From the NCBI GenBank assembly GCA_036985715.1, contig BTQE01000002.1, positions 1 to 64,000 on the forward strand: a stretch of DNA of 64,000 nt. Direction: 5' to 3'. Shown piece by piece: positions 1-8,638 of this stretch. The DNA comes from SMXL01 sp036985715 (GTDB taxonomy: Bacteria; Bacteroidota; Rhodothermia; Rhodothermales; UBA10348). Within the stretch, counting starts at the first letter, position 1, and each line of letters starts with the position of its first letter. The position numbers and the translations under genes were made by a program. The notes beneath the pieces were generated by a model. It saw only the letters and a list, made by a program, of their open reading frames with translations. It did not search any database and was not told the DNA's origin.

Positions 1-800
1 ATACCGAGCATGCGTGCCTTCATGCCTGGCGCCAGGATCGTCTTCATCAATGTTTGCCCGGTCTTGAAATCCTTACCCGCGATCGGGACACCTCGTTCCT
101 CAGCCAACGCCTCCAGCGCTGGAAGGTCGGCCGAAAGATTAGGCGCCCCATTTGCGTAAGGAACGCCCTCGAGAATAGCTGCATAGGCGTACAACTGCGA
201 CGGCGTAATCGCTGGATCGTTTCGATGAAGACCGTTTTTGAATGCTTCCATCGTCAAGTGGCAAGCTGCCGGTTGCATATACACCTCCGTGGAGCCGCAC
301 CAAATCATGACCGCACGTTCGGCACCGCTCGCGCTAATGGCGTTCCGGATATCGTCGCGCAACATTTTGACGAGGTCTTCTTTCGAGCTGGTCGCTTTGA
401 CATTTGGTCCGTCCAGACGTTTGACATAGTTCTTGTCAAACGCGGCCGACATCGGACGGACAGTTGACAAGAAATCACGGACTGCGTCGAGATGTTCGCG
501 ATACAGAACGTCCGCGCGAACAGCGGCCTCGTAGGCGTTGTCCGGAAAAACGTCCCAGCCGCCAAACTCCAGGTCGCTCAGGTCGGCCAGGTTGAGCAGA
601 TCGCGTATTAGCGGATTGCACTGAGCCGACCTTGGCCCCAGTCGGATCGTCTGCATTTGAGACAGCGAACCGATCGGCAATGCGATACCGCGACGCACTG
701 CTTCGACGCCTGCGATGAATGTTGTAGCAACTGCACCGAGTCCCGGTGTCAGGACCAGCAACTTGCCAAGGTCAGCGCGCTCGTAAGAGTCGTTTTTCAT
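1..800 (-). CDS. ino1: Inositol-3-phosphate synthase, N-terminal part (truncated by the window edge)
   Basis: Converts glucose 6-phosphate to 1D-myo-inositol 3-phosphate with NAD+ in the cytoplasm. The reading frame starts at the ATG at 800-798 and stays open to base 1, so only about 266 residues of a protein of roughly 430 are present and the C-terminus is missing. The N-terminus has the family's dinucleotide-binding stretch GLGAVATTFIAG near residue 20. The last visible part has the family signature AGKDFKTGQTLMKTILAP, followed by KARMLG. It is the last visible gene of a minus-strand group (a membrane protein, a GT4 enzyme and a CDP-glycerol-transferase-like enzyme), with 239 bp before it. 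That context suggests inositol for a lipid or surface glycan rather than catabolism, which is inference. Family assignment is firm. Confidence 0.92.
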   Translation of the reverse strand, partial: MKNDSYERADLGKLLVLTPGLGAVATTFIAGVEAVRRGIALPIGSLSQMQTIRLGPRSAQCNPLIRDLLNLADLSDLEFGGWDVFPDNAYEAAVRADVLYREHLDAVRDFLSTVRPMSAAFDKNYVKRLDGPNVKATSSKEDLVKMLRDDIRNAISASGAERAVMIWCGSTEVYMQPAACHLTMEAFKNGLHRNDPAITPSQLYAYAAILEGVPYANGAPNLSADLPALEALAEERGVPIAGKDFKTGQTLMKTILAPGMKARMLG

Positions 801-1039
801 CGTTCGCCTACACAAGCGAGGCAACAAGGTGCAAATAAATTCAGTAGAGCGGAGGTATCTGGGTACCTGATCAAGGGCTGGGACAAACGCACCAGATTGG
901 CCAAATTCAAGATCTTGCGATACAGCTTCACTGGCGAACGAAGTGGGGTAAGCATCTCGTGCGGAGATAGTCAATGCCGTAAACATATCCGCATCGGCGG
1001 TTCGTGCCAGAAGCGAACTCACTGCCAAACGACGTCGTC

Positions 1040-2206
1040 TCAGCGACCCGCCAGATCAACCATGGTGTCCCAAATCCGCTGGCAACTGTTGCTGTCTGCA
1101 CCGAGCATGTGCTTTTTCAGAAATTTGTTAGACGCGTCGACGCAGCATGTGGGGTCGGTGATCGCGAGATCCAGCTGCTCGAGCAACTGATCAAAAGTGT
1201 GAGCCAGTAAGCCGCCATTATCTTCGGGAGGCAGTTTCCAGATGTATCTTGCTTTGTCTATTTGCTTCTTTCTCACACCCGACCAGCGGAGCGTTCGCCT
1301 CATGAACGACTCGTCCGCGTTCTTCACCGGGTACACATGAATCGTCGGTCTCCGCGTCGCATAAAACAGATTCGCGATACTGCTGAAGTTGGTGATCAGG
1401 ACATCGGAAACCTGCATATCGAGAAAGTTGTCCGGTGCCTTGTCTTTGAACTTCAGTACCAGATTCGAGTGGCGTTTCGGCAACCCTTTAAGAAACTCCA
1501 GATAGTTCGAGTCGAACCGGTACAAGTCGTGCAGGCGCATGATAGTATTGGCGCCAAGTTGATCGATGTGGGTCAACAGGATATTGAGCAACTCCGCGTC
1601 GCGGCCCCAGTGAGCGAACACCTCACCATAGTGCCACGTGGGAGCGATGAGTACCGTCTTCTTTCCGATTACATCGAATGGGTAGTAAGGTTGTGCCTTT
1701 GCCCTGTCGATTGGTTTGATGAGATCGTCGTGGCTTGCAGCGCCGAGTATGCGGCAATTGTCTGGGTGGACGGCGCTGATCTCCGTACGGTGCTTAAAGT
1801 CCCACGGCCCGAATGCCTGCCAAACAAGGTTCGGATTGGGTCTTCGGATGTCCCCCCAGGTTCGGCGCAACCAGCTGTGCAGTAGCCATAGTTCTTTTTC
1901 GTCGTTGGGACCCTTCCAACCGAAACCGTGCCACAGGATTAGCGCAGTCCGAGAGGTCCTGAACAGCGGAATCCCGTTGTCCAGGATCGTGATATCCCAT
2001 TTTTTCGACGGCAGATTATGATACCAGCGTCGCTCGACGATCTCCGCCTTGAGCGGGAATAGCCTGGCAACACCCTGCTGAGAGAACGTATGCGGATCAT
2101 CCAATACAATTCGCAACCGGACCTCCGGACGATTATCAAGGAATCGCGCCAGGCTCCAAAGGTCTCCTCCGAATGTTGTCGCCCAGATCAGTACGTTCAT
2201 CAGCAT
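1040..2206 (-). CDS. CDP-glycerol glycerophosphotransferase-like (TagB/TagF-type) transferase
   Basis: A 388-residue soluble protein resembling the C-terminal catalytic half of TagB/TagF enzymes, which transfer glycerol phosphate (or other polyol phosphates) from CDP-activated donors to a glycan or lipid acceptor. Visible hallmarks are GKKTVLIAPTWHYGE around residue 180 and SDVLITNFSSIANLFYATRR near residue 290, matching the family's 'APT+R' and 'D+LITDYSS' blocks. Further support is an early 'WHGFGWKG' like the family's conserved histidine motif. An ATG two codons in (2200) is an equally good start. It lies 41 nt downstream of the GT4 gene on the same strand. The substrate is unknown: teichoic acid is not expected in this type of cell, so a polyol- or inositol-phosphate transfer to a surface glycan or lipid is plausible. 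Confidence 0.7.
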   Translation of the reverse strand: MLMNVLIWATTFGGDLWSLARFLDNRPEVRLRIVLDDPHTFSQQGVARLFPLKAEIVERRWYHNLPSKKWDITILDNGIPLFRTSRTALILWHGFGWKGPNDEKELWLLHSWLRRTWGDIRRPNPNLVWQAFGPWDFKHRTEISAVHPDNCRILGAASHDDLIKPIDRAKAQPYYPFDVIGKKTVLIAPTWHYGEVFAHWGRDAELLNILLTHIDQLGANTIMRLHDLYRFDSNYLEFLKGLPKRHSNLVLKFKDKAPDNFLDMQVSDVLITNFSSIANLFYATRRPTIHVYPVKNADESFMRRTLRWSGVRKKQIDKARYIWKLPPEDNGGLLAHTFDQLLEQLDLAITDPTCCVDASNKFLKKHMLGADSNSCQRIWDTMVDLAGR

Positions 2207-2247
2207 TTAGATATTTTTTCGATACGGCAGCGCCTCGTAAGTACAAA

Positions 2248-3372
2248 TCATTCGACTAGTCGGCGATACACCTCGAGTGTGCGTTCGGCGCACCTCTGGA
2301 AGTCAAAAGCGGTAGTCCGCTCAACGCCTCGTTCAATGATACGCGAGCGTTCGCTACCGTCAGTTGTCGCAGCTCGAAGAGCCGATGCCATCGCCGAAAT
2401 CTCGAGCGGCGAACACAACCAGGCCGCGTCCCCGGCAACCTCGGCCATCGCGCCGAGATCGCTAGTGACGACAGGGCAACGGGACGCCATCGCCTCGATG
2501 ATAGGAAGTCCGAATCCCTCAACGAGAGAGGGGAAGAAGAAGGCTTGGGAATTGCGATACAGCGCCCTTAACTCTTCATTTCTTACGTGGCCAACGACGA
2601 TGAGGCGATCCCGGATCGACGGGTCAGCGATTACTCGCTCGAACTCGCGGTCCGGTCGCCTGAGCCGCCGTACCAAAACGTAGCGCATCGGGTCGTCCGG
2701 AGCGAAAGCCCTTTCGAACGCCCTTATCGCTCGAACATGGTTCTTTCGTGGTGAACCTTGACCGACGGTAAGTACATATGGAAAAGATCCACCGACGAGG
2801 TGCTCGACGAGCGCTCGATCGTCACCGACATCTTCCAAAAAGAACGGATCTAGCCCGCTACCCGTGACGATGATTCGAGCAGCGACTTCAGGACCGAAAT
2901 GTTTTGCGATCTCGTGGGCTGAAGTAGACGATATCGTCACAAGGAGCGACGTGTGGTGCACTGCGTGTGATATGCCCCGCCTCCAGAATCGTCCAGCCGT
3001 CCAACGAAAGGCCCAGGCGGTGTCGATCAGTGCAGGATCCATCAACGGGATGACATCATGGATTGTGACCACGCTAGGCCGATTCAATCCGGAAGGCAGA
3101 AGATTGAATGTTGAGTGATAGACATCGTATGACTTCTTATTAAGGAGTCTACCTAATGAAAACCTTGTTTTGCGTGACCGAGGGGGAGCATTAAAGACAA
3201 TATCGTAGCATCTGGCTGAATCGAAGCGGCCAGCCAGCCCGGGTACGCGGGTAACGAGACCATACTCGTTTACTGAGTCCACTTTCAGAAGTTGACGAAG
3301 GAGATTCTCCGTGTAGGTGGCAATACCGCTTCCGGACGCATTAAGGTACCGGGCATCGATGACGACGTTCAT
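2248..3372 (-). CDS. Glycosyltransferase family 4
   Basis: A 374-residue GT-B fold retaining glycosyltransferase, likely cytoplasmic and acting on a lipid-linked or sugar acceptor. The N-terminus (NVVIDARYLNASGSGIATYT) is the typical GT4 acceptor-side opening, with the glycine-rich loop. The C-terminal half has GQGSPRKN (phosphate/UDP contact) and the E(x7)E motif in FPSLVEGFGLPIIEAM, followed by PVVTSDLGAMAEVAGDAA. I chose the ATG at 3372 because it lies one base past the stop codon of the upstream membrane-protein gene (3374-3376), which implies translational coupling. An in-frame ATG at 3387 would overlap that gene by 14 nt. Sugar donor and acceptor cannot be read from the sequence. Confidence 0.9.
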   Translation of the reverse strand: MNVVIDARYLNASGSGIATYTENLLRQLLKVDSVNEYGLVTRVPGLAGRFDSARCYDIVFNAPPRSRKTRFSLGRLLNKKSYDVYHSTFNLLPSGLNRPSVVTIHDVIPLMDPALIDTAWAFRWTAGRFWRRGISHAVHHTSLLVTISSTSAHEIAKHFGPEVAARIIVTGSGLDPFFLEDVGDDRALVEHLVGGSFPYVLTVGQGSPRKNHVRAIRAFERAFAPDDPMRYVLVRRLRRPDREFERVIADPSIRDRLIVVGHVRNEELRALYRNSQAFFFPSLVEGFGLPIIEAMASRCPVVTSDLGAMAEVAGDAAWLCSPLEISAMASALRAATTDGSERSRIIERGVERTTAFDFQRCAERTLEVYRRLVE

Positions 3373-3373
3373 G

Positions 3374-4330
3374 CTAGGCGCTTTCAATCATGGCATCGCC
3401 GTCAGCTACGGCAGGGTCCGTTGAGAGCGGATTGCGACCAAAGAAGTACGTGGCGATGAAGATCAGCACGTTCGTGGAGCGTACCAGTACGCTCGACGCA
3501 ACAAGTATCCCGGCAATTGCCGTCGTGGCGATGCCCATCATGCTCGACAGCTCGACACTCGCGCTCAGAAAGAAAAGGTCCTTACTGGGTAGAAACGGTA
3601 TGCGGTTCAGAACGATCAAAATAGACAAGTACGTAAGCCAAACGGAGATGGAAATGCCGGGAGCTCCAACCGACCACTGTAGAGCGATAAGAGCGTTTGC
3701 GCCCAGCAGTCGACCGTAGTGTATGCCTAGGATTCGGTAGGCGACGGGTCGCGATAATGAGAAAAGACTGTGGCGAAACTTGAATGCGACAATCACCACT
3801 ACAACAACTGCAACAGCACCGATCGCTGCGTATGAACCGTTGATCCGACCGAGTAGCGGACCGAGTAGAAGAAGCCCAGTAAGCGCCAGGATTCCGACAA
3901 GTCCGAAGGCCACGGTCATAGAGGCGACAGAAGACAAGATATTGTTGTCGCGGACGACTCGAAACGCTTCGCTGCGAGAGATCTCACTTCGCTGACTTAG
4001 CCACCAGTAGAGATAAACTTCGCCCGAATAGCCTGTCATCTCCTCATTGAAGACCCTCTTCTTCAGGAAAGCGCGAAGCCCGTCAAGGACGGGAATGGGC
4101 CACACTTGACGGTACACCAGCAGGTCGGCTACCGGTAGCGTCAGATAAATGACAACGAAAAGGACGTAGAACCAGGGATTCGTCGGCAGTGCACTCCACA
4201 ACTCCTGCCAACCCAGCTGACGAAGGCGGTAGAAGAGAAATCCTACAATAGCCAGGGTGAGGAGACGGCTGCCCCACCGCAGTACGCTCTTGAGAGAATC
4301 CTTCTCCAAAAACGAGTGATCGTTGGACAT
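3374..4330 (-). CDS. Multi-pass membrane protein, possibly of the flippase-like/LPG-synthase TM (UPF0104) type
   Basis: A 318-residue protein with about eight hydrophobic helices, starting LLTLAIVGFLFYRL after a short polar N-terminus. A conserved-looking polar stretch near residue 100 (EMTGYSGEVYLYWWLSQR) and a later RIPFLPSKDLFFLS loop are what remain outside the helices. The general layout resembles lysylphosphatidylglycerol-synthase transmembrane or flippase-like proteins often found beside glycosyltransferases, but the match is by pattern only. The frame is open far upstream, to 5167, but I start at the ATG at 4330 because the upstream stretch is cysteine- and histidine-rich, lacks membrane character and runs antisense to the HD gene. 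First gene of the four-gene minus-strand group; its stop nearly touches the GT4 start. Confidence 0.7.
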   Translation of the reverse strand: MSNDHSFLEKDSLKSVLRWGSRLLTLAIVGFLFYRLRQLGWQELWSALPTNPWFYVLFVVIYLTLPVADLLVYRQVWPIPVLDGLRAFLKKRVFNEEMTGYSGEVYLYWWLSQRSEISRSEAFRVVRDNNILSSVASMTVAFGLVGILALTGLLLLGPLLGRINGSYAAIGAVAVVVVVIVAFKFRHSLFSLSRPVAYRILGIHYGRLLGANALIALQWSVGAPGISISVWLTYLSILIVLNRIPFLPSKDLFFLSASVELSSMMGIATTAIAGILVASSVLVRSTNVLIFIATYFFGRNPLSTDPAVADGDAMIESA

Positions 4331-4669
4331 GAGCCGAGCCTGCCTCGAGTGAGCTTTCCGGTTGTGGATGAGAAAGCTACATGTCGAGTATCGTTTTACC
4401 AAAGACGTATAGAACGAGGGTTGCAAACCATGGATGCGATTCGCTAACCCATAGTTCGATCGCAGAAAGGAACCGTGAACTGGTTTGAGGACTACAGGAC
4501 ATTTTGCTCCTCGCTCACATCCCTGTTGACATGCATCGGGTGGCAGCGTAATCTTCGCGCTGACCATAGACCATTGACAACGGCCCAGCTTAGACCAGTA
4601 TTTTCGACAGAACGCAGTAGCACGCGCCAGCACTTCTAACACTCTTTTATCGAACGAAAGGTCAGACTC
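4331..4669. other. Divergent intergenic region, 339 bp
   Basis: Separates the minus-strand glycan-lipid group from the plus-strand tricarboxylate cluster, so it should carry promoters for both. No gene, tRNA or convincing terminator is visible. It contains two TTGACA hexamers (4526 and 4574) that read toward the plus-strand operon; nothing clear was seen for the minus strand. Confidence 0.6.
4526..4554 (+). promoter_or_regulatory. Candidate promoter for the tricarboxylate cluster
   Basis: A perfect TTGACA at 4526-4531 is followed after 17 bases by TAATCT (4549-4554), about 115 bp upstream of the HD gene. A second perfect TTGACA is at 4574-4579 with only a weak partner (AGTATT at 4597). The -10 match is poor, and the housekeeping sigma of Bacteroidota often uses another consensus, so this is a weak call. 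Confidence 0.2.
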
Positions 4670-5212
4670 ATGCGCGAAGCGGTGGAACAGCTGTGGCCAG
4701 AGCTGCAGTGGATTCAGGATTCGAATCTCAGAGAGAGCACTACCCAGACATGGGTCACCGTCATGGAGCGAAGTCCGCTCAAGCCGGAAGATCTGAATGA
4801 AATCCCATTCACGCTCCTGATTCCGAACTGCCCGGCCACGTTTATGGAGCACAAACGATGTGTTGTGCACATTGCCAGAAAATCGGCGGAGGCGATGGAT
4901 GAATTCCTCGGAAAAGGATTGCCAATAGATATGGACACCGTTATCGCAGGTGCAATACTCGCGGATGTAGGCAAACCCCTGGAATACGAAATCGTGGACG
5001 GCGAACCGCGTCAGAGCGAGCGCGGCAAAGCTCTTCGCCATCCATTTACGGGTGTAGCTGTGGCGATGGAGTGTGGGGTACCCGACGCCGTTTGTCACAT
5101 TATTGCAGCCCATGCAGCCGAAGGAGACCTGGTGAAACGATCCACTGAAGCGACGATCGTTCACCATGCCGATTTTATGAGTTATCTGCCATTCAAGAAT
5201 CTTGCTGGCTGA
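4670..5212 (+). CDS. HD-domain protein with an altered HD motif
   Basis: A 180-residue cytoplasmic protein with the HD metal-phosphohydrolase layout: His61/His67, then ILADVGKP (residues 96-103), His124 (HPFTG), His143 and His148 (HIIAAH), and HHADF near 165-169. In the canonical motif the second element is His-Asp; here it is Ala98-Asp99, so one metal-binding histidine is missing while the others are kept. Catalysis may be lost or changed, and a ligand-sensing or accessory role is possible. It is the first gene of the plus-strand set that continues, 39 bp later, with the MmgE/PrpD gene. That position suggests a helper or regulator of the pathway, but its job is unknown. Confidence 0.75.
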   Translation: MREAVEQLWPELQWIQDSNLRESTTQTWVTVMERSPLKPEDLNEIPFTLLIPNCPATFMEHKRCVVHIARKSAEAMDEFLGKGLPIDMDTVIAGAILADVGKPLEYEIVDGEPRQSERGKALRHPFTGVAVAMECGVPDAVCHIIAAHAAEGDLVKRSTEATIVHHADFMSYLPFKNLAG

Positions 5213-5251
5213 AGCAAGCTTCGTTGTTCACGCTTACCCACTCACTTTCCT

Positions 5252-6631
5252 ATGCCCGATACGATCACTGCGAAGATGGCTCAATGGGCCACAACCTTGA
5301 CGTATGATGATCTCAGCGAGAGCGCCATTCATCAAGCTCGACGATACCTGTTGGACTCGCTCGGATGTGCCCTGGGAGGCTACGTCCAGGAAGACGTCCA
5401 TATCGCTCTAAATGTCCTCGGCGAAATAGGCGGTTCAGGTCCATGCACGGTCGTCGGAACGGGCCACCAAACAGATGCAGTGACGGCTTCTCTAGCCAAT
5501 GCGCTCATGATTCGTGTGATGGATTACAATGATATCTACTGGCAGGCGGACCCATCGCATCCGTCGGACATCATTCCTGCTGCGATGGCCGGGACCGAGC
5601 GCTCAGGACTTGGCGGAAAGGAACTCATTACGGGAATTGTACTGGGACACGAGTTTGAAATGCGTCTGTGTGAGTTTGCGAAACCAGGTATTCGCGAGCG
5701 GGGATGGCACCATGCAACTCTTACAGCATTTGTCGCCCCCATTGTAATGGGGCATGCAATCGGTCTTTCCTGGGAGCAGATACAGCACGCGATCGGAATT
5801 TCTGCCTCACGTCACGCGACTCTTGGTGCGGTAACTGCCGGCAAGCTCACGATGATGAAGAATACGGTTGATCCCATGGCTACCCAGAGTGGTGTGTTCG
5901 CCGCACTGCTCGCTGCCGAAGGATACACCGGACCGGAGCATGTGCTCGATGGGAAAGAAGGATTGATGCATTGTCTGGGTCCGGACTGGGATTTGGATCT
6001 TCTTGTGGATGGACTAGGTGAATCGTGGCGAATCGAGCGCTGCGGCATGAAAGCCTATCCGGCCGAGGCCCTCACGCACACACCGATTTCTGCCGTGATC
6101 GATATCGTTACTGAGCAGGATTTGTCGCCGGTCAGCGTGGAGAAAATTCTTGTCCGATCGCTTGCTCGTGCGGCCGATATTCTCGCGGACCCGTCCAAAT
6201 ACGATCCTCGTTCAAAGGAAAGTGCCGATCACAGTCTTCCGTATGTTATCGCGGCTGCTTTGGTCGACCGGCAGGTCACGCCGCTTCAGTTCAAACAAGA
6301 TCGAATTATGAGCGAGGATATCCGATCGCAACTGAAAAAAGTTGAAGTGGTCGCAGATCCTGAAATAGAAGCGGTATTTCCCGAGCTGCAGCGCGTCATC
6401 GTCACCATTACGACCACCGACGGACAGGAGTACACCAAGCAGCTGGACTATCCGAAAGGAGATCCACGAAATCCTCTAACGGATGCGGACGTGGAGGAGA
6501 AGTTTGATGCCCTGGCGGCGCCGGTCATGTCCAGTGACGCTAGAAGTAGGCTCAAGGATGCCGTTTGGCATCTTGAGGATGCCGAATCCGTGTCAGACTT
6601 TATGGCACTCTGTAGAGCAGACATATCCTGA
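5252..6631 (+). CDS. MmgE/PrpD family protein (2-methylcitrate dehydratase-like)
   Basis: A 459-residue enzyme of the MmgE/PrpD family, whose known members dehydrate 2-methylcitrate (PrpD) or decarboxylate cis-aconitate (CAD/IRG1). The N-terminal all-helical domain is recognisable from ARRYLLDSLGCALGGY (residues 29-44), MDYNDIYW and SHPSDIIPAAMA. The ISASRHATLGAV and GKLTMMKN blocks in the middle belong to the family, and the C-terminal lid domain starts with RIERCGMKAYPAEALTH. Length is normal. Its 3' end overlaps the next (hydratase) gene. In a cluster with a homoaconitase-like enzyme, a decarboxylating dehydrogenase and citrate lyase subunits, a dehydratase acting on a citrate analogue is the obvious role, but substrate and direction are not readable from sequence. 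Confidence 0.88.
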   Translation: MPDTITAKMAQWATTLTYDDLSESAIHQARRYLLDSLGCALGGYVQEDVHIALNVLGEIGGSGPCTVVGTGHQTDAVTASLANALMIRVMDYNDIYWQADPSHPSDIIPAAMAGTERSGLGGKELITGIVLGHEFEMRLCEFAKPGIRERGWHHATLTAFVAPIVMGHAIGLSWEQIQHAIGISASRHATLGAVTAGKLTMMKNTVDPMATQSGVFAALLAAEGYTGPEHVLDGKEGLMHCLGPDWDLDLLVDGLGESWRIERCGMKAYPAEALTHTPISAVIDIVTEQDLSPVSVEKILVRSLARAADILADPSKYDPRSKESADHSLPYVIAAALVDRQVTPLQFKQDRIMSEDIRSQLKKVEVVADPEIEAVFPELQRVIVTITTTDGQEYTKQLDYPKGDPRNPLTDADVEEKFDALAAPVMSSDARSRLKDAVWHLEDAESVSDFMALCRADIS

Positions 6632-8588
6632 ACAGGGGCTTCTCATCGGTCAGACTATAGCAGAAAAGATCGCCCAGGCCCACAAGGTGGAAGGACCAGA
6701 CCGACCTTTCCAGGCCGGTGACGTTGTATCGCTGCGTCCGCGGCATGTCATGACCCACGACAACACCGCCGCAGTCATGACGAAGTTTCAAGCGATCGGT
6801 GCCTCGGAGATGTTCGATCGCAAACAGCCCGTTTTTCCCATGGATCACGACGTGCAGAACAGGTCGGAATCCAATCTTGAGAAGTACCGATCCATCGAGG
6901 CTTTCGCGAAAGAAATGGACGTCGATTTCTATCCGCCGGGAACGGGGATCAGTCACCAGGTGATGGTCTCACACGGGTACGTTCTTCCTGGGGCGCTGGT
7001 GGTGGGATCGGACTCTCATTCCAATATGTATGGCGCGCTCGGCGCGCTCGGGACTCCGGTCGTTCGAACAGATGCAGCGGCCATTTGGGCCACGGGCGAA
7101 TTTTGGTGGCAGATCCCTCAGACGGTCCAGGTAATTCTGAATGGTCGTCTTCGACCGGGCGTATCCGGAAAAGACGTAATTGTCACGCTCTGTGGGATGT
7201 ATAACCAGGGTGAAGTCCTGAATGCAATCGTCGAATTTGCAGGACCGGGAATTGAGCATCTGTCCATCGATGAGCGCATGACCATATCTAATATGACGAC
7301 CGAGTGGGGTGCGTTGGCCGGATGGTTTCAGGTTGACGAGCAGACCATTCAATACTTGCAGCACCGAAAACGCATTCTGGATTTGAAGGGAATTGAACGC
7401 TTCACCGAATCCGATCTGGAGGACTGGCTGACGGATCCGCCCGAGCCTGATGAGGACGCCTCGTACGCCGCCCGAATAGAAATGGACCTGGACTTGGTCA
7501 GCCCTCATGTATCGGGGCCGGACTCTGTGCAAGTCATGCGTTCACTAAGGGATATTGAGAAAGAGCGCGTCGAGATTCAGAAAGCCTATTTGGTTTCGTG
7601 TGTGAATAGCCGGCTGGGAGACCTTGAGGTAGCCGCCGATGTTCTACGAGGAGAGAAAATTGCTGACCACGTTGAGTTTTATGTTGCCGCGGCCAGTAAG
7701 GAAATACAGACGCAGGCGGAGGAGTCGGGCACCTGGGGAGAGCTTCTGGAAGCCGGAGCTCGGCCCCTTCCGTCCGGATGTGGCCCCTGTATCGGATTGG
7801 GAAGAGGACTTCTGGAGTCAGGTGAAGTAGGTATTTCAGCAACGAATCGTAACTTCAAGGGACGCATGGGATCAAGAGATGCTCAGACATACCTCGCAAG
7901 CCCGCAGGTGGTGGCTGCATCGGCTATCGCAGGATATATCTGTGGGCCGGAAGTAGCGGACAGTACAACTCCGGATTATCGATTCGAAGAGTATAAAGCA
8001 GAAGTGGCGACTGTGCGGGTAGACATCCTGGATGGATTCCCCCAATTGGTCAGCGGAAGACTGGTTTTCACTCCGCAAGACAACCAGAATACAGACGGAA
8101 TTTATGGCAAGGACTATACGTACCGGGAAGGAATGACTCCTGAAGAAATGGCGGCAGTCGTCATGGAAAATTACGACCCCGAATTTGCTGGTCGGACCGA
8201 GGAAGGCGATATCCTAGTCGGCGGATATAATTTTGGAACTGGATCGAGTCGCGAACAGGCCGCAACGGCGCTAAAATTCAAAGGAATTTCCCTCGTTATT
8301 GCGGGCAGTTTTTCCCAAACTTACTTGCGCAACGCCTACAACAACGGGTTCGTCTGTATCGATTGTCCGGAATTCGTGAATGAACTCAAACACGAGTTTT
8401 CTGACGAGATTGCAGCATCGACGTTGACCATTATTCCGGGTGATAAGTTGGAGGTCGACTTTGAGGTCGCATCCGTCAAATACCGGAATCAGGTGTATCG
8501 ATTCCGCCCCCTTGGATCCGTTCCACAATCACTCGTAGTAGCAGGCGGTATCGAGAACGTTGTCAAGAATCGATTGGGGATCTCATAA
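6579..8588 (+). CDS. Aconitase-superfamily hydratase, homoaconitase (Lys4)-like, large and small domains fused
   Basis: About 669 residues, a single-chain [4Fe-4S] hydro-lyase that would interconvert citrate-like and isocitrate-like acids through the cis-alkene. Cluster ligands are Cys341 (SCVNSRLGDLE, where most relatives have CTN) and Cys401/Cys404 (SGCGPCIG). Other family blocks are PGTGISHQVM and GSDSHSNMYGALG. The swivel domain follows after residue 490 with NFGTGSSREQAATALKFKG. That block, and GRMGSRDAQTYLASPQVVAA before it, resemble fungal homoaconitase more than aconitase A. The start is uncertain: ATGs at 6558 and 6579 both lie inside the end of the MmgE/PrpD gene, giving a 53-74 nt overlap, and homology seems to begin at GQTIAEKI. 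No separate small-subunit gene is needed. Substrate unproven. Confidence 0.87.
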   Translation: MPNPCQTLWHSVEQTYPEQGLLIGQTIAEKIAQAHKVEGPDRPFQAGDVVSLRPRHVMTHDNTAAVMTKFQAIGASEMFDRKQPVFPMDHDVQNRSESNLEKYRSIEAFAKEMDVDFYPPGTGISHQVMVSHGYVLPGALVVGSDSHSNMYGALGALGTPVVRTDAAAIWATGEFWWQIPQTVQVILNGRLRPGVSGKDVIVTLCGMYNQGEVLNAIVEFAGPGIEHLSIDERMTISNMTTEWGALAGWFQVDEQTIQYLQHRKRILDLKGIERFTESDLEDWLTDPPEPDEDASYAARIEMDLDLVSPHVSGPDSVQVMRSLRDIEKERVEIQKAYLVSCVNSRLGDLEVAADVLRGEKIADHVEFYVAAASKEIQTQAEESGTWGELLEAGARPLPSGCGPCIGLGRGLLESGEVGISATNRNFKGRMGSRDAQTYLASPQVVAASAIAGYICGPEVADSTTPDYRFEEYKAEVATVRVDILDGFPQLVSGRLVFTPQDNQNTDGIYGKDYTYREGMTPEEMAAVVMENYDPEFAGRTEEGDILVGGYNFGTGSSREQAATALKFKGISLVIAGSFSQTYLRNAYNNGFVCIDCPEFVNELKHEFSDEIAASTLTIIPGDKLEVDFEVASVKYRNQVYRFRPLGSVPQSLVVAGGIENVVKNRLGIS

Positions 8589-8638
8589 TCCTTTCATTCC
8601 TTATTTAACATTCTGGATTATTCCGAACGAGTAGCCAT

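Noticed and set aside
657..1190. A 177-codon plus-strand frame over the start of inositol-3-phosphate synthase and the end of the CDP-glycerol-transferase-like gene
   Set aside because: Composition is not protein-like, and both ends are covered by recognisable genes on the other strand.
3783..3824. Trinucleotide-like ACAACAACTGCAACA stretch as a microsatellite
   Set aside because: It is codon-level low complexity, encoding a valine run (VAVVVVVIVAF) in the membrane protein on the other strand.
4331..5167. N-terminal extension of the membrane protein that would make it 597 residues
   Set aside because: The extra 279 codons lack membrane character, lie antisense to the HD gene and precede a good ATG at 4330 in the right context for a membrane N-terminus.
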